Of a DNA stretch of 9,680 bases, positions 7,636-9,680 are shown one piece after another. Position 1 is the stretch's first letter, and the number at the start of each line of letters is the position of its first letter. The notes under the pieces were generated by a model, which was not told where the DNA came from, made no database searches, and saw only the letters and a program-made list of their open reading frames with translations. The position numbers and the translations under genes are program-made. The stretch comes from Alphaproteobacteria bacterium (GTDB taxonomy: Bacteria; Pseudomonadota; Alphaproteobacteria; Micavibrionales; UBA2020): assembly GCA_020853455.1 (NCBI GenBank), contig JADYYV010000263.1, forward strand, positions 1 through 9,680, read 5' to 3'.

Positions 7636-8119
7636 TGTTTTTTTCCTTTTGCATGATGTCGAGCGCGGCTTGGAGGATATAGGCGGCGGCCATGCGGTCG
7701 ACGTTTTGTTTTTTCTGTTTGTGGCTCAGGCCATGTTCGTCCATGAAATCCTCCGCCGCAAAGGTCGTCAGGCGTTCGTCCATGAAGGCGATCAGGGGGT
7801 CAAAGCCCAGATCAGCTTTGGCGCGGATCAGGTTGCCCGCAAAGCTGCGCACAGATTCCGACCGCTTGTTTTCCGCGCCAGCCATATTTATGGGAAGGCC
7901 GATCACGAACCCGCCCACATTATATTCGCGGCAAAGGGGGGCGAGCGCCTTCACATTTTCCGTAAATTTACCGCTATCCAGCGTCTTGTGCGGGGTTGCG
8001 ATGGTCAGATCAGGGTTGGAAAGGGCAAGCCCCAGCATTTTCGGGCTGTGATCCATGCCGAGCAGCCGCGATTTGGGCGGCAGCAGGAGTCTCAGTTCTT
8101 TAATTGATACAAGGGGCAT
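7628..8119 (-). CDS. ruvX: RuvX/YqgF family RNase H-fold nuclease (putative Holliday junction resolvase; pre-16S rRNA nuclease)
   Basis: Members of this family are small RNase H-like nucleases linked to 16S rRNA 5' end maturation and proposed to act on Holliday junctions. The 163-residue product carries the three family blocks: LLGMDHS near the N-terminus (Asp23), FVIGLPINM (71-79) followed by a KR-containing segment and SVRSFA, DERLTT (114-119) and VDRMAAAYILQ (140-150, Asp141). The acidic residues expected at the active site are therefore in place. Several flanking positions are unusual: Ser-Pro where a Gly-Thr or similar pair normally follows the first Asp, Asn35 for the usual Asp, and Ala80 for the Asp normally found in the NMDG motif. 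The ATG at 8119 is chosen because the next Met (residue 22) lies inside the first catalytic motif. The gene leads a two-gene unit with folB and is divergent from gatC. Confidence 0.87.
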   Translation of the reverse strand: MPLVSIKELRLLLPPKSRLLGMDHSPKMLGLALSNPDLTIATPHKTLDSGKFTENVKALAPLCREYNVGGFVIGLPINMAGAENKRSESVRSFAGNLIRAKADLGFDPLIAFMDERLTTFAAEDFMDEHGLSHKQKKQNVDRMAAAYILQAALDIMQKEKNNG

Positions 8120-8161
8120 GCTAATTTCTTTAACGATATTATTTAAATAAGGAACGGTGTG
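8120..8161. promoter_or_regulatory. Divergent ruvX / gatC spacer with a 12-base AT palindrome
   Basis: These 42 bases separate two diverging genes, so promoters for both must lie here or in the flanking coding ends. The spacer is AT-rich and contains a perfect inverted repeat, TTATTTAAATAA (8139-8150), directly upstream of the gatC ribosome site. TATTAT at 8137-8142 could serve as a -10 toward gatC, but no convincing -35 is visible. On the minus strand TAGACA (complement of 8163-8168) lies 17 bases from TAAATA (complement of 8140-8145), a weak candidate for ruvX. Regulatory role is inferred from position. Confidence 0.5.
8149..8154 (+). promoter_or_regulatory. Ribosome binding site deciding the gatC start
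   Basis: AAGGAA ends seven bases before the ATG at 8162 but only four before the in-frame GTG at 8159. The spacing favours ATG at 8162 over the GTG. Confidence 0.7.
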
Positions 8162-8449
8162 ATGTCTATCGATAAAAACACGGTCACCAAAATCGCGCGT
8201 CTGGCGCGGATCAAGGTGACCGAGGACGAAAAAGAAGTCCTGACCAAGGAACTCTCCAGCATTCTGACGATGATCGCGGAACTCGACAAGGTCAATACCG
8301 ACGGTGTTGAACCGCTGACCTCTGTCGTGCAGATGCAGCTGTTCGAACGCGAAGACGTGGTGACCGACGGCGCGATGCAGGAAAAAATCCTGATCAACGC
8401 GCCCGAACAGGCCGCCGGATTTTTCGTCGTCCCGAAAGTGGTGGAGTAA
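8162..8449 (+). CDS. gatC: Asp-tRNA(Asn)/Glu-tRNA(Gln) amidotransferase subunit C
   Basis: GatC is the small subunit that wraps around and stabilises GatA against GatB in the cytoplasmic GatCAB complex, which converts mischarged Glu-tRNA(Gln) and/or Asp-tRNA(Asn) to the correct amide form. The 95-residue product matches family length. It has the N-terminal two-helix segment (VTKIARLARIKV, then a Glu/Lys-rich helix to about residue 41), the VNTDGVEPLTSV turn (44-55) and the highly typical C-terminal block around NAPEQ and FFVVPKVVE. The start at 8162 is set by the AAGGAA site; the GTG one codon earlier would only add one residue. gatA begins five bases after its stop and the gatA ribosome site lies in the last gatC codons, so the two are surely cotranscribed. 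Confidence 0.95.
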   Translation: MSIDKNTVTKIARLARIKVTEDEKEVLTKELSSILTMIAELDKVNTDGVEPLTSVVQMQLFEREDVVTDGAMQEKILINAPEQAAGFFVVPKVVE

Positions 8450-8454
8450 TCACA

Positions 8455-9680
8455 ATGACAAACCTGACCAACCACACGATTGCATCGGCGCTTGCGGGCC
8501 TGCGCAAAAAAGAATTCACGGCGGTCGAGCTGGTGGACGCGCATATCAAGGCATCCGAAGCCGCGCGCCATCTGAACTGCTACATCACCGAAACCTTCGA
8601 CGCCGCGCGCGAACAGGCCAAGGCATCGGATGAACGCTATGCCAAGGGCACGGCGCTGCCGCTCGACGGCATTCCGATTGCGATGAAGGATTTGTTCTGC
8701 ACCGAAGGCGTGCAGACCACGGCTGCAAGCCGTATTCTCGAGGGCTTCAAGCCCCCCTATGACTCGACCGTTTCCGGCAACCTGAAAAAAGACGGCACCG
8801 TCACGCTCGGCAAGGCGAACCTTGACGAATTCGCGATGGGATCATCGAACACCACATCCGGCTATGGCAACGTCATCAACCCGTGGAAACGCAAGGGCGA
8901 CAACAAAGACCTCGTCCCCGGCGGATCATCGGGCGGTTCTGCGGCGGCGGTTTCCGCGCGCATCGCCATGGGCGCGACCGGCACCGATACCGGCGGGTCG
9001 ATCCGCCAGCCGGCGGCGTTCTGCGGCATTGCGGGCATTAAACCCACATACGGCCGCTGCTCCCGCTTCGGCATCGTGGCCTTCGCTTCGTCTTTGGATC
9101 AGGCGGGCCCGTTTGCGCGCAATACCGAAGACTGCGCGCTGCTGCTGAAATCGATGGCGGGCTGGGACCCGAAAGATTCCACATCGGTCAACCGCCCCGT
9201 GCCGGATTACACGGCGCTGCTGAAATCGGGCGTGAAGGGCTTGAAGGTCGGCGTGCCGAAGGAATACCGCATCGACGGCACCAACCCCGAAATCATCGCC
9301 ATGTGGGATAAAGGCGTCGATATGCTGAAACAGGCGGGCGCGGAAATCGTCAGCGTCTCGCTGCCGCACACCGCCTATGCGCTGCAGACCTATTACGTCA
9401 TCGCTCCCGCCGAATGCTCGTCCAACCTCGCCCGTTATGACGGCGTGCGTTTCGGCAAGCGCGTGGAAGGCGACAACCTGATCGACACGTATGAAAAAAC
9501 CCGCGCCGCCGGTTTCGGCAAGGAAGTGCGCCGTCGTATCCTGATCGGCACTTACGTGCTGTCAGCAGGCTATGACGACGCGTATTACAACAAGGCGCGC
9601 AAGGTGCGCAAATTGATCTGGCAGGATTTCGTCAACGCGTATCAAAAATGCGATGTGCTGCTGACGCCGACCGCGCCGAC
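8455..9680 (+). CDS. gatA: Asp-tRNA(Asn)/Glu-tRNA(Gln) amidotransferase subunit A (3' end off the window)
   Basis: GatA is the glutaminase subunit of GatCAB; it releases ammonia from glutamine and passes it to GatB, where the activated acyl-tRNA is amidated. 408 complete codons are present of an expected total near 490, and the frame is still open at the window edge. The amidase-signature catalytic triad is clear: Lys78 in IAMKDLF, the cis-serine Ser158 in PGGSSGGS, and the nucleophile Ser182 in GTDTGGSIRQPA, with the 24-residue spacing known between the two serines. KPTYGR and FASSLDQAGPF follow, typical of GatA rather than of general amidases. A GGAG at 8443-8446, within the end of gatC, sits eight bases before the ATG. 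gatB probably lies downstream, outside this window, though it is not always adjacent. Confidence 0.96.
   Translation, partial: MTNLTNHTIASALAGLRKKEFTAVELVDAHIKASEAARHLNCYITETFDAAREQAKASDERYAKGTALPLDGIPIAMKDLFCTEGVQTTAASRILEGFKPPYDSTVSGNLKKDGTVTLGKANLDEFAMGSSNTTSGYGNVINPWKRKGDNKDLVPGGSSGGSAAAVSARIAMGATGTDTGGSIRQPAAFCGIAGIKPTYGRCSRFGIVAFASSLDQAGPFARNTEDCALLLKSMAGWDPKDSTSVNRPVPDYTALLKSGVKGLKVGVPKEYRIDGTNPEIIAMWDKGVDMLKQAGAEIVSVSLPHTAYALQTYYVIAPAECSSNLARYDGVRFGKRVEGDNLIDTYEKTRAAGFGKEVRRRILIGTYVLSAGYDDAYYNKARKVRKLIWQDFVNAYQKCDVLLTPTAP

Noticed and set aside
7300..8107. Plus-strand frames opposite folB and ruvX (7300-7656, 7481-8107, 7692-8051)
   Set aside because: The minus strand encodes clear FolB and RuvX motifs; these are their shadows.
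8104..8142. TTGATA (8104-8109) with TATTAT (8137-8142) as a gatC promoter
   Set aside because: The spacer is 27 bases, far beyond the usual 16-18, so the pair is not a credible sigma-70 type promoter.
8871..9369. Minus-strand and alternate-frame ORFs over gatA (8822-9148, 8862-9074, 8926-9369)
   Set aside because: gatA itself is open through to the window end with the complete amidase signature; these are its shadows.

Overview
This window looks like ordinary chromosome from an alphaproteobacterium. The background is GC-rich. The addB-addA pair is of the alphaproteobacterial AddAB type, and a ruvX gene lies divergent from gatC-gatA. Genus is not resolvable by eye. Both end genes run off the window: addB lacks its N-terminal part and gatA lacks its last part. 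No tRNA, rRNA, CRISPR array, insertion sequence or strong intrinsic terminator is visible, and coding density is very high.

Layout. Bases 1-5151 hold addB (3' part) and addA on the + strand, fused by a TGATG stop/start overlap; together they make the AddAB helicase-nuclease that resects double-strand breaks for RecA. Bases 5172-6041 hold a beta-hydroxyacid dehydrogenase, most like 2-hydroxy-3-oxopropionate (tartronate semialdehyde) reductase. Bases 6046-7248 hold a markedly AT-rich gene whose product appears to be a short right-handed beta-helix (pentapeptide-like) domain followed by two membrane segments. Three bases after its stop, the convergent minus-strand pair ruvX-folB ends (7252-8119, 8-base overlap); folB serves folate synthesis and ruvX is a YqgF/RuvX RNase H-fold nuclease. 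A 42-base spacer (8120-8161) with a perfect 12-base AT palindrome separates ruvX from gatC-gatA, subunits of the Asp/Glu-tRNA amidotransferase, which run off the right end.

How the genes work together. The known genes fall into separate housekeeping jobs: break repair (addBA), small-molecule redox (the reductase), folate and nucleic-acid processing (folB, ruvX) and tRNA-dependent amidation (gatCA). They do not form one pathway. The piece that does not fit is the AT-rich gene at 6046-7248, which looks acquired and is wedged, with almost no spacer, between the reductase and folB. I do not see a convincing new multi-gene system; that single gene and the palindromic ruvX/gatC spacer are the parts most worth a second look.
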